A DNA stretch of 64,000 nt from an uncultured Bacteriovorax sp. (GTDB lineage: Bacteria > Bdellovibrionota > Bacteriovoracia > Bacteriovoracales > Bacteriovoracaceae). The DNA lies in contig CAMLKK010000001.1 of the NCBI GenBank assembly GCA_946480715.1, forward strand, positions 1 through 64,000, in the 5' to 3' direction. Below the pieces are notes generated by a model that was not told the origin of the DNA, did no database searches, and saw only the letters and a program-made list of their open reading frames with translations. The translations under genes were made by a program, and so were the position numbers. Below, piece after piece: positions 25,141-33,933 of this stretch (position 1 is its first letter; each line of letters starts with the position of its first letter).

Positions 25141-27339
25141 GTAGTAAAGAAGTTTACCGATGTTTTTTCTTTTAGCGACAATGGTATCCATGATGCTATC
25201 GCGGCACCAGTCTGTCGTCACACATGCATCCCACGCTGCAAATTTAAGATCATCTTGCCATTTGCCAGTTGGTGGAATTTGCATCTTCGAAACCATGTAT
25301 AGGAAAATCGACAGAGCGTATTTTTCACTTTCAGGACTGAGTTTTGCCAATGTGATAATCGAATTTCTATATACCTTGAAAGCTTCTCTTAATTCTTTGT
25401 AATCGATGATGTTGTCACTATTGCTATCAAAACGAATAAACGTTGATTCAATATTTAACATCGCTCCTAAAATCAATGTTGAATCACGACGGTTTACAGG
25501 AACACCTGGTTTGTGGACATCGCGAGCAAATCCTTCCACACCATTTAAGAAGTCTTGTGCTTCTTCTTTTGGAATCTCGTTGATGTACATCGCCAGTCGA
25601 GGCAATTGTTTAGAGAATTTCAATTTATTAAGAAGCGTATCGAAAAAATTGTTATTGTAACATCCTGTTTCGAACATTGGTTCTTCTTTATCAATTCCCG
25701 GATTACACGTAAGCGATAATGTATCATTGAGTTTTCCAGAAACTTCAACGGCACTTAAGATCATCGAGATGTATTCTGTACACTCATTAATGCCAATATT
25801 TAGATCACCATTTGACTGATCCTGGAAGAGATCAGCAAGCAGAACAGAGTTGCGTGAGAACGTCTCAGGATTTGGAGACCAAAGTTTGAATTCTTCCAAT
25901 AATGGTTTTGAATCATCGAGGAATTTTTTGAATTCATCCATTGAAACTTGCCAAACACCTAGTGCATCTTTGTGGCCGTAACCGGCGATGAGTTTCTGTG
26001 AAAGCCACTTGCTAAGAGCAAGTTCCTGGAAACCGTAAGTATTTCTCTTAATCGCTGTACCGTAATAAACCGTACCAACATCTTTATTTCTAAAATAACG
26101 GAAGTTGATTACGATATCGGCAAACGATTGATGTAATTCTGTAACTCTTCTTTGACTGAAAATTTCATACTCAGGAATAACCGGACGAGGGAATTCTTTA
26201 ATGACTTTTGTATCGGCCAGCTGCAATCGAGCGTAGTCGTAAGTCACGTTGTTAAAAAATAGTCTCTCAAGAAGATCTTGTCCCAAATCAACAGCATTAC
26301 GAAGATCTCTCAATGTAACATTGTCTCTGTTTCCACCAATAAATTTTTGTTTATAAATTTCCAGTGTGCTCTTGAACTTACGAACATTTTTTTCTTTATA
26401 AAGTTTTTCAGCGATCACAACCAACTGTTCAGTCGTGAAGAGCTGGAAGTCAGGTTGATTAAACTGGATGATTTCGTAAAGATCTCGAACAGCTTCTAAA
26501 TAAAATTTTAAATGGGCCGTATCGCTCTTAAAGTTTGAATTGTTCGCATAGTACACATCGAAAACAAGCCCCATGAGCTTTGGAAGTTTAGCAATAAGAG
26601 TTTTTAACTCATCACTTGTGATGATTTTCGTGTCACCTGCAAGAAGAATACGTTTTAAAAAGATAAATGAATCAATTGTCTCTTCATCAATCGCATTACT
26701 TTCACCAATTTTTTTACTGGCATCGAGAATAAAGTCACGAATATTTAATTTAGTCGGAAGGCCTGGCGACTTTTCAATCACACCGATTGCTCCAGAAGAG
26801 AATCTATTTACCGATTGAATGAACTTCGCGCGAAGATCCCAGAAGCGTCCCTGGTTTTCTTCCATATCCATTTCACGAAGAATATCAGTAATGATGACCG
26901 CTTCTTGATTAACTTGAACAAGCAATTCGAAAAGAGGAGAGATGTTGTTGTTTGAAATTCTATCTGCTTCATCTTTCAACAAAATCATGTTGAGCTGGAA
27001 GATAATTGAAAGTCCCTTAATGATTGAATCACTTTGACCTTCAAAGAATCTCTTGATGAAAATTCCTAATTCATTTTCAGTGACTGAGCCTGGTTTCTGG
27101 GAACGAACGTACTTCGTGAATTGAATGAAGTTTTCTTGAAGGCACTTGATCTGTTCTTTCTGATCGGCCTTAAAAATTTCACCAAGTTTTGTTACATCAA
27201 TTTTGCACTTCTGCTGAAGTTCATCAGAACGATAGAGATCGCCGTTTTGAACAGGCTTATCCGAGATGTAACCACAACTCGATAGCAATAGTGCAGAAGC
27301 AAGCACTATATGGACTAAAAATTTATTCATTCTTTCCAT
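25090..27339 (-). CDS. large lipoprotein with EF-hand-like motif
   Basis: The 749-residue protein has a lipobox LLSSC giving lipidated C22 if translation starts at the ATG at 27339 (MERMNKF). AAGG lies seven bases upstream of this ATG; an ATG 9 bases downstream is the alternative. Most of the protein is helical and of no family I know. Near residue 636 FDSNSDNIIDYKEL matches the calcium-binding EF-hand loop DxNxDxxIxxxE. Paired cysteines occur near 558-575 and 716-721. It is probably anchored in the inner or outer membrane facing the periplasm. Its 3' end overlaps the Nudix gene. Confidence 0.75.
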   Translation of the reverse strand: MERMNKFLVHIVLASALLLSSCGYISDKPVQNGDLYRSDELQQKCKIDVTKLGEIFKADQKEQIKCLQENFIQFTKYVRSQKPGSVTENELGIFIKRFFEGQSDSIIKGLSIIFQLNMILLKDEADRISNNNISPLFELLVQVNQEAVIITDILREMDMEENQGRFWDLRAKFIQSVNRFSSGAIGVIEKSPGLPTKLNIRDFILDASKKIGESNAIDEETIDSFIFLKRILLAGDTKIITSDELKTLIAKLPKLMGLVFDVYYANNSNFKSDTAHLKFYLEAVRDLYEIIQFNQPDFQLFTTEQLVVIAEKLYKEKNVRKFKSTLEIYKQKFIGGNRDNVTLRDLRNAVDLGQDLLERLFFNNVTYDYARLQLADTKVIKEFPRPVIPEYEIFSQRRVTELHQSFADIVINFRYFRNKDVGTVYYGTAIKRNTYGFQELALSKWLSQKLIAGYGHKDALGVWQVSMDEFKKFLDDSKPLLEEFKLWSPNPETFSRNSVLLADLFQDQSNGDLNIGINECTEYISMILSAVEVSGKLNDTLSLTCNPGIDKEEPMFETGCYNNNFFDTLLNKLKFSKQLPRLAMYINEIPKEEAQDFLNGVEGFARDVHKPGVPVNRRDSTLILGAMLNIESTFIRFDSNSDNIIDYKELREAFKVYRNSIITLAKLSPESEKYALSIFLYMVSKMQIPPTGKWQDDLKFAAWDACVTTDWCRDSIMDTIVAKRKNIGKLLYYLVNQNTTAAPVKPVKK

Positions 27340-27350
27340 ATTTAACCTTA

Positions 27351-27378
27351 TTTCAGTGAGTGTAAAGTCTCACTGAAA
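27351..27378 (-). promoter_or_regulatory. 10-bp perfect inverted repeat upstream of the EF-hand lipoprotein gene
   Basis: TTTCAGTGAG (27351-27360) and CTCACTGAAA (27369-27378) flank an 8-base spacer, 11 bases upstream of the lipoprotein start on the minus strand and about 110 bases before the divergent barrel gene. It may be a repressor operator for one or both genes or a 5' UTR hairpin. Confidence 0.55.
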
Positions 27379-27486
27379 GATCTCAAAATACATTATGGAA
27401 AATAGGGGAAAATTACAGGGTGCATCTATCAAGATCGTGTTAGTTCCACTAAGCTAAAAGTCCTATATTATTGATTTGGAGTCCAT

Positions 27487-28836
27487 GTGGTTTTCAGCAG
27501 GTATTTTTTACAAGCTCGCTTGTATTCAGTGTTTTTTATTGTGCTTTTTTCATCGATATCTTCACTGCAAGCTGGAACCGGCGAATTAACTTACGAAAAA
27601 TTTTTCCGTCTCAATAATCCACCTGTTAGAAGTGATTCCGGCGATTGGCTGGGGCTTGCTTATGAAACAGATGCTCCAACGGATAATCTTGATACATTTC
27701 TGATGGCCGATACGCGCTTTTATTTTCAAGACAGTTCATTCAATTATTCGATTCAGGAAGCTTATATCAAATACGCCAATAGCGATTACAGCTTTACCGT
27801 TGGCCGAAAGATTCTTGATTGGAATGAAAACGAAAAATATTGGTCGTTAGGATATTTAAATGCCAACCAGGCCTTCACCCTTCTTAGTACAGAAGAAGAA
27901 GGTGTGACGGGGATTCTCTATAACAAAAAGTGGGGATCATTTGATTTTGATATTCTTCTTTCTTATGTGTTCATCCCGCAAGTCAATCCAGAATACGATT
28001 TTAAGAATGGTGAAGTTGTCAGTAAAAGTGAATGGGTGAGATTGCCCCCACGTAGAACCGTTGTATCAGGTCTTGAAGTTCCTATTTATTACAAAGACGC
28101 GGACTATTCGGTCTCCGATATTATTTTCAATAAATCGATCGGTGGAAATATTCGCTACAAATGGGAAAAAGGGGGAGCTTCCGCCTTTGCGATTTATAAA
28201 CCAGAAAACACGCTTCGAATTAATGCCAGTGCTTTTTATGACAACGTCACATTGAACCAAGTTGTTGTCGAACCTGATCCAACAGTTAATCACCATGCTT
28301 ATTACGGTGTTCAGTTGTATCACGCTTTTGGTGATGTTCGTGCTCGTGGAGGATTAAGTTATGTTGATCCCAATGCTCGACTTGGAAAAGATTTTCCCAT
28401 CGAAATTCGAAATGCCCGCCAAACCTTCAAGTCAGAATTTTTCAATATAAATCCACGCTATGAAAAAGAAGCATACGCTCATGGGAGCTTAAATCTCGAC
28501 AGAAGAAAATATCATCTTTCTTTAAACTACATTCACTTGCTTACAAAAAACGTACGCGGAAGCGATGACTTTTTTAGTGATACTGTAAAATGGAAAAGTA
28601 CTTTTGGTGGAAGCATCCGTTATTTCTTCAACGACTACTTCGATATTCTCGTTGATCTCAAGTACGATGTTGTAAGAAAGGACAACATTCTTAAAAGTGA
28701 AATCAAATACAACTTCAAGAATCGTGCGAACATAGCTCTTGGTTTTGAAGTCCTCAAAGCTCCTGCAGACAATTCTTATTGGAGCTATTACCGAGCAAGC
28801 GATACGCTTTACAGCGCAATAGGATTTGTTTTTTAG
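27487..28836 (+). CDS. probable outer-membrane beta-barrel protein
   Basis: The 449-residue protein has a signal peptide (about residues 1-29, ending LQAG). Alternating hydrophobic/polar strands with abundant Tyr, Asp and Asn fill the rest, including the YSIQEAYIKYANSDYSF and KWKSTFGGSIRYFFNDYF stretches. The C-terminus is GFVF, ending in the Phe typical of Bam substrates. The start codon is GTG, with GGAG five bases upstream; the ATG two bases earlier is out of frame. It may be a porin or transporter-like barrel. No specific family is assigned. Confidence 0.7.
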   Translation: MVFSRYFLQARLYSVFFIVLFSSISSLQAGTGELTYEKFFRLNNPPVRSDSGDWLGLAYETDAPTDNLDTFLMADTRFYFQDSSFNYSIQEAYIKYANSDYSFTVGRKILDWNENEKYWSLGYLNANQAFTLLSTEEEGVTGILYNKKWGSFDFDILLSYVFIPQVNPEYDFKNGEVVSKSEWVRLPPRRTVVSGLEVPIYYKDADYSVSDIIFNKSIGGNIRYKWEKGGASAFAIYKPENTLRINASAFYDNVTLNQVVVEPDPTVNHHAYYGVQLYHAFGDVRARGGLSYVDPNARLGKDFPIEIRNARQTFKSEFFNINPRYEKEAYAHGSLNLDRRKYHLSLNYIHLLTKNVRGSDDFFSDTVKWKSTFGGSIRYFFNDYFDILVDLKYDVVRKDNILKSEIKYNFKNRANIALGFEVLKAPADNSYWSYYRASDTLYSAIGFVF

Positions 28837-29056
28837 CAAATAGAAAATTGACTTAAATACACTACCTGCAAACTCTCATTTTACGAAATGTACCGAATGG
28901 AATTTCACTCGGCTTCTGCATTCCTAAAAAGTTTGGACTTAGCATTCCTTTGGCAATCAAAAATACATTTAGTTATAAATTGAGATGAGGCTTTGTTTAT
29001 TAACACAGAGGCTTTCTTATTATTTATGAATTCTTTAAACGTCCGGAGGATTTAAA

Positions 29057-29617
29057 ATGAAAATCGCATTATTAACTTTATTAGTGGCTTCTTTATCAAC
29101 GACAACATTTGCTCAATCATCATCGAGTGGATCTTCAACAGGATCGGGGACAACAATGTCTTCTGGATCTACTGATTCATCAGGATCAGGTTCGTATGGA
29201 TCACAAGGTGTTGGAACTGATTCATCAACAACATCTTCATCTTCAATGGACACAACTTCTGGCTCATTAGATGATACAACATCTACAAGCACAACATCAG
29301 GAAGATATCCATCATCAACAACTGATTCATCTACAATGGGAACAGGCAGTGCTACTACGACAGGAACTGTTGAAGACTCAACATCAACATCTCAATCTTC
29401 AACAACAAGAAGCCCATCGTCTGGATCAGGAACAACTTCAGGAACTGGATCGTCTACAACTGGAACTTCAGGAAGAACAAGTACAATCAGCACGACAGGA
29501 CGTTGTACAACTTATGAAGGCCGCGAATACGGTCAAGGTGAAACTGGTTACAATGAGTGTTTAAGAAACTCTAATACTGGTTCAAACTCTAAGAATACAA
29601 ATCGTACAGGAAGATAA
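29057..29617 (+). CDS. secreted Ser/Thr/Gly-rich low-complexity protein
   Basis: The 186-residue protein has a signal peptide (about residues 1-19, ending TFAQ). Some 125 residues are composed almost only of Ser, Thr and Gly with scattered Asp, Met and Tyr. A short ordered tail contains two cysteines (RCTTYEGREYGQG and YNECLRN). The strong ribosome site GGAGG stands 7 bases before the ATG. It could be a flexible surface spacer or a heavily modified extracellular protein. It has no known domain. A strong terminator follows, so it is monocistronic. Confidence 0.75.
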   Translation: MKIALLTLLVASLSTTTFAQSSSSGSSTGSGTTMSSGSTDSSGSGSYGSQGVGTDSSTTSSSSMDTTSGSLDDTTSTSTTSGRYPSSTTDSSTMGTGSATTTGTVEDSTSTSQSSTTRSPSSGSGTTSGTGSSTTGTSGRTSTISTTGRCTTYEGREYGQGETGYNECLRNSNTGSNSKNTNRTGR

Positions 29618-29628
29618 TTCCTAAGCGG

Positions 29629-29655
29629 AGGGAGGGCGATTGCCCTCCCTTTTTT
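29629..29655 (+). terminator. intrinsic terminator
   Basis: Perfect 9-bp arms AGGGAGGGC (29629-29637) and GCCCTCCCT (29642-29650), loop GATT, then TTTTT. It terminates the Ser/Thr-rich gene. The minus strand has no U-tract here. Confidence 0.93.
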
Positions 29656-29656
29656 A

Positions 29657-29797
29657 TTAGAAGTATTGTCTAATTGATCGGATTGACTGCAGCTCCACCA
29701 AATGGGCCTTCTCGGCCTGACCTTTAAATGAACGCGCCTCCTTTTGATAGAAGAAATGTCTCTCACTCGATAACAAATTCAGTAAATAACTAAACAT
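29657..29797 (-). CDS. putative 46-residue small protein
   Basis: An open frame of 46 codons starts at ATG 29797-29795. GGGAGG (rc of 29804-29809) lies at ideal spacing (6 bases), one of the best ribosome sites in this window. The stop at 29657 lies just before the plus-strand terminator. The product begins MFSYLLNLLSSERHFFYQ with a short hydrophobic head, then becomes basic and polar, ending SIRSIRQYF. The size and strong ribosome site favour a real gene. It has no recognised family and could be a small regulatory or membrane-associated peptide. Confidence 0.5.
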   Translation of the reverse strand: MFSYLLNLLSSERHFFYQKEARSFKGQAEKAHLVELQSIRSIRQYF

Positions 29798-29851
29798 CGA
29801 AAACCTCCCGTTGTTTTAGTATTCCCTTTCTCGTCTGAGTATAGACGAATC

Positions 29852-29878
29852 TTGACTTCAAGCTATACCTATTATAAA
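29852..29878 (+). promoter_or_regulatory. candidate promoter of the HTH regulator gene
   Basis: TTGACT (29852-29857) and TATAAA (29873-29878) with a 15-bp spacer, shorter than the ideal 17. A TCGTCT/AGACGA inverted repeat lies just upstream (about 29831-29848) and could be an operator for this or the divergent small gene. Confidence 0.4.
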
Positions 29879-29908
29879 AGTATTAAATATTGATACCGAG
29901 GTGTTTGT

Positions 29909-30637
29909 ATGAGTGGACAGAAGAAACTAGTGATCGATTCTTTAAAGAAAATCCTAAAGTCAAAAGGGATTACTTACGAGGTTCTGGCGAAAAAGCTGGA
30001 ATTGAGTTTGCCTGCTGTAAAAACGATGCTCTCAAAAGAGGATATGACTCTCTCAAGGTTAGAGCATATTTGCGAAGTGATGAATATTAAAATGACGGAT
30101 GTCTTTCGTCTCGTAGAAACTGTTTATGAAGGAGTTCCGGAAGAACTTTCACTAGAACAAGAAAATTACTTTGCCAAAAATCCAGCGCGTTTTGCTTATC
30201 TCGATTTACTACTTAACGGTATGACGATTAAACAAATCGAAACACAATTTAAATTGTCAAAAGCGCAAACTGCAAAAATTCTTCGTGACCTGGAAAAAGT
30301 AGGAGTGATTGATTGGCTCTCTGATACGAAAATAAAATTAAAAGTTTCTTCTGATCTCAGGTTGAATCCTAAAGGGCCCCTAAGAACTTTGTACGGTGAA
30401 GTCGCCATCAAATCTTTTCTCGATAGTGACTTTTCTAAACCTCATGAGTATCGTGAATTCATGACACTTAAAATTTCCGAGAAGACGATGAAGAAGGTAG
30501 GCATGCAAATCAGAAACATTCTTCATGAAGCCAATCGTGAAGGGGACTTTGAAAATCAAACAGGTGTAAAAACAGAAAACGCAGGCGTGTATGTCGCTCT
30601 TCGTGGCTGGCGAACGGCCGATGCTTTTGGATTATAA
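29909..30637 (+). CDS. helix-turn-helix (XRE/Cro-type) transcriptional regulator
   Basis: The 242-residue protein has a Cro/CI-type HTH at about residues 8-65 (LAKKLELSLPAVKTMLSK as the DNA-reading part). A second winged-helix-like region lies near 95-140 (MTIKQIETQFKLSKAQTAKI). The C-terminal part of about 90 residues has no known ligand domain. It resembles a two-HTH regulator seen in Bdellovibrio-like bacteria. GAGGTG lies about 6 bases before the ATG. The DUF3703 gene starts one base after its stop, so they are cotranscribed. Confidence 0.78.
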   Translation: MSGQKKLVIDSLKKILKSKGITYEVLAKKLELSLPAVKTMLSKEDMTLSRLEHICEVMNIKMTDVFRLVETVYEGVPEELSLEQENYFAKNPARFAYLDLLLNGMTIKQIETQFKLSKAQTAKILRDLEKVGVIDWLSDTKIKLKVSSDLRLNPKGPLRTLYGEVAIKSFLDSDFSKPHEYREFMTLKISEKTMKKVGMQIRNILHEANREGDFENQTGVKTENAGVYVALRGWRTADAFGL

Positions 30638-30638
30638 A

Positions 30639-30980
30639 ATGAAAGAGACTTTGAAAAAACATTACCTGCAAGAACTGCAGTCTTATCAATCAACACGAAC
30701 GGCGAAAAATTTTACAGCGGCCTGGAATCATTTAGAGCGCGCGCACATCCTTGGACAGTTTGATTGGAAAGCACATTTTCATGTGCATGTCTTAATGTTT
30801 GGTCTTGGAATTAAAACTCTAGAATGGCGAGAAATCTTCGGACAAATTCCCCGTATCTTGCTTGCAATTCCTGGATCACTCACGGGCAAAGCTCCCCTTG
30901 GGAATGTCGGAACGAGCAGAATTGGGATTTTTACTCCGATGGCCATTCCGGCCGACCTGGAAAAAATTATAAATGACTAA
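30639..30980 (+). CDS. DUF3703 family protein
   Basis: A 113-residue protein with the family pattern AWNHLERAHILGQ, HFHVHVLMFGLG, EIFGQIPRILLA and PLGNVGTSR. The several histidines and short hydrophobic runs are typical of DUF3703, whose function is not established. I take the ATG at 30639 because an earlier frame start lies inside the preceding regulator gene. It overlaps the convergent mutM end by 4 bases. Confidence 0.8.
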   Translation: MKETLKKHYLQELQSYQSTRTAKNFTAAWNHLERAHILGQFDWKAHFHVHVLMFGLGIKTLEWREIFGQIPRILLAIPGSLTGKAPLGNVGTSRIGIFTPMAIPADLEKIIND

Positions 30981-31804
30981 TGCTGGCAGCGCGGGCAGTG
31001 ATAAGTTCCACGACCCGCCATCACTGACTTGATCGTTTTGGTGATAATGCCTTTTTCCATGCACATCTGACAGTGGGCCTGATGAAAGACCACGAGATGC
31101 TTTACACCTTCTCCTTTGGCGCCATTAGCGTCTCTATAACCGCCGCTAAACGTGGTGCCCTTACCCTCAACGGCTCCGCTTACCACAAGGTCTATAGCGG
31201 CCTTCATTTTAACGATCTCATCGGCTTCAATGTCACCCGTTAAACGAGTGGGCAAAATGCCGGAGCGAGCGCAAATTTCCGAGGCCATGTAATTACCAAC
31301 TCCAGGAAAAGCTTTTTGATCGAGTAGAAAAGGTTTGATGACTTTATTGGGATAACGAAAAAAAAGTTCTGCAATCACATTCACATCAAAATCTGGCGAC
31401 GAAACATCGGCCGGAAGATCTTTCGTTTTTTTTAAAAAGTTTTCTTCATTTAAAATATAAAAATGTCCAAAGCGGCGAGGATCAATATACGTGAGTACTT
31501 TATATTGCTTATTAGTATGATCAACAAATTCGATGTGACCATGTTTATCATTTTTTTTCACATGACTCATCTGCCACGAACCACTCATTCCTAAATGCGA
31601 GAGCACATGTCCTTTCGGAGCAAGGTCGAATATCAACCATTTTCCATGACGGCGAATTTTTTTAATCGTTGAACCTTTGAGATCGAAATCTTTTTGTTTC
31701 ACCATACGACTGGTGAGTTTTGAAAACGTCACTTCGTCGATCTTGAAAGGTAAGATTGGAGTGATTTGATTTTTTATGGTTTCGACTTCGGGTAGTTCCG
31801 GCAC
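30977..31804 (-). CDS. mutM: formamidopyrimidine-DNA glycosylase
   Basis: The 275-residue protein starts with the invariant MPELPEVETI (catalytic P2 and E3). It has the helix-two-turn-helix region GVGNYMASEICARSG and ends with a zinc finger of four cysteines (CQMC and CPRC). It excises oxidised purines such as 8-oxoguanine and nicks the DNA. The start is a GTG at 31804. It is divergent from the ada-alkA gene, which places base-excision and alkylation repair back to back. Confidence 0.93.
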   Translation of the reverse strand: MPELPEVETIKNQITPILPFKIDEVTFSKLTSRMVKQKDFDLKGSTIKKIRRHGKWLIFDLAPKGHVLSHLGMSGSWQMSHVKKNDKHGHIEFVDHTNKQYKVLTYIDPRRFGHFYILNEENFLKKTKDLPADVSSPDFDVNVIAELFFRYPNKVIKPFLLDQKAFPGVGNYMASEICARSGILPTRLTGDIEADEIVKMKAAIDLVVSGAVEGKGTTFSGGYRDANGAKGEGVKHLVVFHQAHCQMCMEKGIITKTIKSVMAGRGTYHCPRCQH

Positions 31805-31913
31805 CTATGCTCCATTTTAAAAAGGTTCCCGATCGATTATTTCATATATGTTAAACAGAGACAATGTCCGAAAACCGCTAGTTTCTTATGGTCATTTGAT
31901 ATAGATTACGTAC

Positions 31914-33359
31914 ATGAAGAATAATGACGACATTTATTACAAAGCGTATTCATCGAGAGATGCACGTTTTGATGGGAAGTTTTTTTGTGCAGTAAAGACA
32001 ACAAAAATTTATTGTCGTCCAATTTGCCCTGCTAAGCCTAAGCGGGAAAATGTCGAATTTTTCTCTAATGCCTTTCAGGCAGAGAGCGCAGGTTACCGAC
32101 CATGTTTACGATGTCGACCTGAGTGCGCACCTGGCAGTGGTGGATGGCTGGGGAAAAATGCAACAGTAAAACGTTGTCTTGCTCTAATAGAAAACAGGGC
32201 GATGTACGATAAAAATGAAGAAGAGTTCGCCGCTTTATTAGGGATGAGTGCTCGCCATTTGCGTAGACTTTTTGAAGATGAATTAGGGCAGACACCGAAA
32301 CAGATTTCAGATGCAAATAGATTGAATTTTGCCCGCAAACTTATTGTTGAGACAAAATTACCTATAACTGAAATTGCTCTTTCTTCCGGATTTACTTCTA
32401 TAAGGAGATTTAACGAAGCTTTTAAAAATAGATTCGAGAGGTCTCCGTCTGAACTTAGAAAAGTTAAAGTTGTTTATGCAGGAGAAAAATTTTTCTTGCG
32501 ACTATCTTATAGACCGCCATTTGATTTTGATGGACTCTTAAACTTTTATCAAAACCATCTTGTCAGTCATCTTGAACATGTCGATACCAACTCCTATGAG
32601 AGAATTTTCAAAATTGATGGTAAAGTTGGATCTGTTAAGGTTACGCAAGACAGTTCTAAAAATGAACTTGTCCTCGAAATCAATAAAGTTGAACCAAAAT
32701 CGATTTTTCCAATTGTACAACGAGTACGAAATCTCTTCGACGTTGACTCAGATCCACTGCTTCTTAAAGAAGCTTTTAGTCATTCGCCTGTCATGAAAAA
32801 ATTATGCCTCAAATACCCTGGACTTCGTTTTCCAAGAAGTTGGGACTCTTTTGAATCGGCCATTTGTACTATTCTTGGTCAGCTTGTCTCCGTAAAACAA
32901 GCAAAGAGTCTTGTTAGAGAATTGGTTGAAAACTATGGAGAAGCTGTTGCTCATCCTCTAAATGGAAAATCAGTTTATTTGTTTCCAAGTGCAGATGTTT
33001 TAATGAATGCTAATCTTGAAAAAGTGAGAACCACTCAAGCTAGACGTGAAACGATAAAACTATTTTCCCAAGCAGTCGCTCAAGGGGAAATTGATCTCAG
33101 TCAAAATCAAGATACTGAACTTTTTAAAGAAAAAATTCTAAAAATAAAAGGTATCGGTGTATGGACAGCAGAGTACATTGCACTTCGAGCTTTGGGTGAT
33201 ACGAATGCTTATCCAGCCACGGATCTTGTTCTCAAGCGGGTCGGAGCTGATATGAAAAATTTAAAATTGGATTTGCTCCATCCATGGCGAGGCTATGTCG
33301 CCTTTTATCTCTGGCGTGAGTTTGCTGGATCAACATTAAAAACGAGGAGTAAAAAATGA
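31914..33359 (+). CDS. Ada-AlkA fusion: methyl-phosphotriester sensor with AraC-type HTH and 3-methyladenine DNA glycosylase
   Basis: The 481-residue protein has three parts. The N-terminal Ada zinc domain has C34, C38, C64 and C67, spaced as in E. coli Ada, where the first Cys takes the methyl group. An AraC-family HTH follows (about residues 85-185, RHLRRLFEDELGQTPKQ onwards). The rest is an AlkA-type glycosylase with the HhH segment IKGIGVWTAEYIALR and catalytic Asp in PATDLVL (about 435). It should sense alkylation damage, activate transcription, and excise alkylated bases. The ogt gene starts inside its stop (ATGA). Confidence 0.92.
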   Translation: MKNNDDIYYKAYSSRDARFDGKFFCAVKTTKIYCRPICPAKPKRENVEFFSNAFQAESAGYRPCLRCRPECAPGSGGWLGKNATVKRCLALIENRAMYDKNEEEFAALLGMSARHLRRLFEDELGQTPKQISDANRLNFARKLIVETKLPITEIALSSGFTSIRRFNEAFKNRFERSPSELRKVKVVYAGEKFFLRLSYRPPFDFDGLLNFYQNHLVSHLEHVDTNSYERIFKIDGKVGSVKVTQDSSKNELVLEINKVEPKSIFPIVQRVRNLFDVDSDPLLLKEAFSHSPVMKKLCLKYPGLRFPRSWDSFESAICTILGQLVSVKQAKSLVRELVENYGEAVAHPLNGKSVYLFPSADVLMNANLEKVRTTQARRETIKLFSQAVAQGEIDLSQNQDTELFKEKILKIKGIGVWTAEYIALRALGDTNAYPATDLVLKRVGADMKNLKLDLLHPWRGYVAFYLWREFAGSTLKTRSKK

Positions 33360-33826
33360 TTTTAAAAAAGTGTATAAAGACTCCTGTTGGATATCTTACA
33401 TTGATCACAGATACAAAATTTTTAATTGAAGTACGTTGGGAAAAAAGTAGCTTTAATGAAACTCATCCCATTCTTCTAATGGCCGAAAGTCAGTTAGAAG
33501 AATATTTTTCAGGAAAAAGAAATTCTTTCAATGTTCCACTTTCTGCTGATGGAACGCTTTTTCAAAAGATGGTTTGGAATGCCCTTGGTACAATACCTAT
33601 TGGGCACACAACAACCTATGGAGCATTGGCCGGTCAACTGGGAAATCCCAAAGCTTCTCGTGCAGTCGGTTTAGCTAATAGTAAAAATCCACTTCCAATC
33701 TTTGTTCCCTGTCATCGAGTGATCGGAAAAAATGGAGAGCTAACGGGGTTTCTTGGTGGGCTGAAAGCAAAAGAAAAACTCCTAAAGCATGAACAAGTAT
33801 TCTTAGACTCTCAAAGTTCAAGATAG
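33356..33826 (+). CDS. ogt: methylated-DNA-protein-cysteine methyltransferase
   Basis: The 156-residue suicide enzyme has the active-site PCHRVIG (C119) and the DNA-binding TTTYGALAGQLGNPKASRAVG block. It removes methyl groups from O6-methylguanine in DNA. GAGGAG precedes the ATG, which overlaps the TGA of the Ada-AlkA gene by four bases. The pair therefore separates the functions of classical Ada (phosphotriester sensor and O6-methylguanine repair) over two polypeptides while adding AlkA. Confidence 0.93.
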   Translation: MILKKCIKTPVGYLTLITDTKFLIEVRWEKSSFNETHPILLMAESQLEEYFSGKRNSFNVPLSADGTLFQKMVWNALGTIPIGHTTTYGALAGQLGNPKASRAVGLANSKNPLPIFVPCHRVIGKNGELTGFLGGLKAKEKLLKHEQVFLDSQSSR

Positions 33827-33933
33827 TTATATTCCTGACTGCAAAGGATGGTCTTTTTTTCTAAATTAAGAATTGTTTAAATAAACCGAAAACTACTTAG
33901 TAAACATCTTGAGATGCAAGTAAGTAGAGGTCT

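Noticed and set aside
28890..28985. 31-codon plus-strand frame before the Ser/Thr-rich gene
   Set aside because: No ribosome site and no hydrophobic or conserved pattern.
29271..29564. 97-codon Gln/His-rich plus-strand frame
   Set aside because: It is a frame-shifted reading of the S/T/G tract of the secreted protein.
29548..29766. 72-codon minus-strand frame near the Ser/Thr-rich gene
   Set aside because: It overlaps the terminator and the coding end, has no ribosome site and competes with the better 46-codon frame at 29657-29797.
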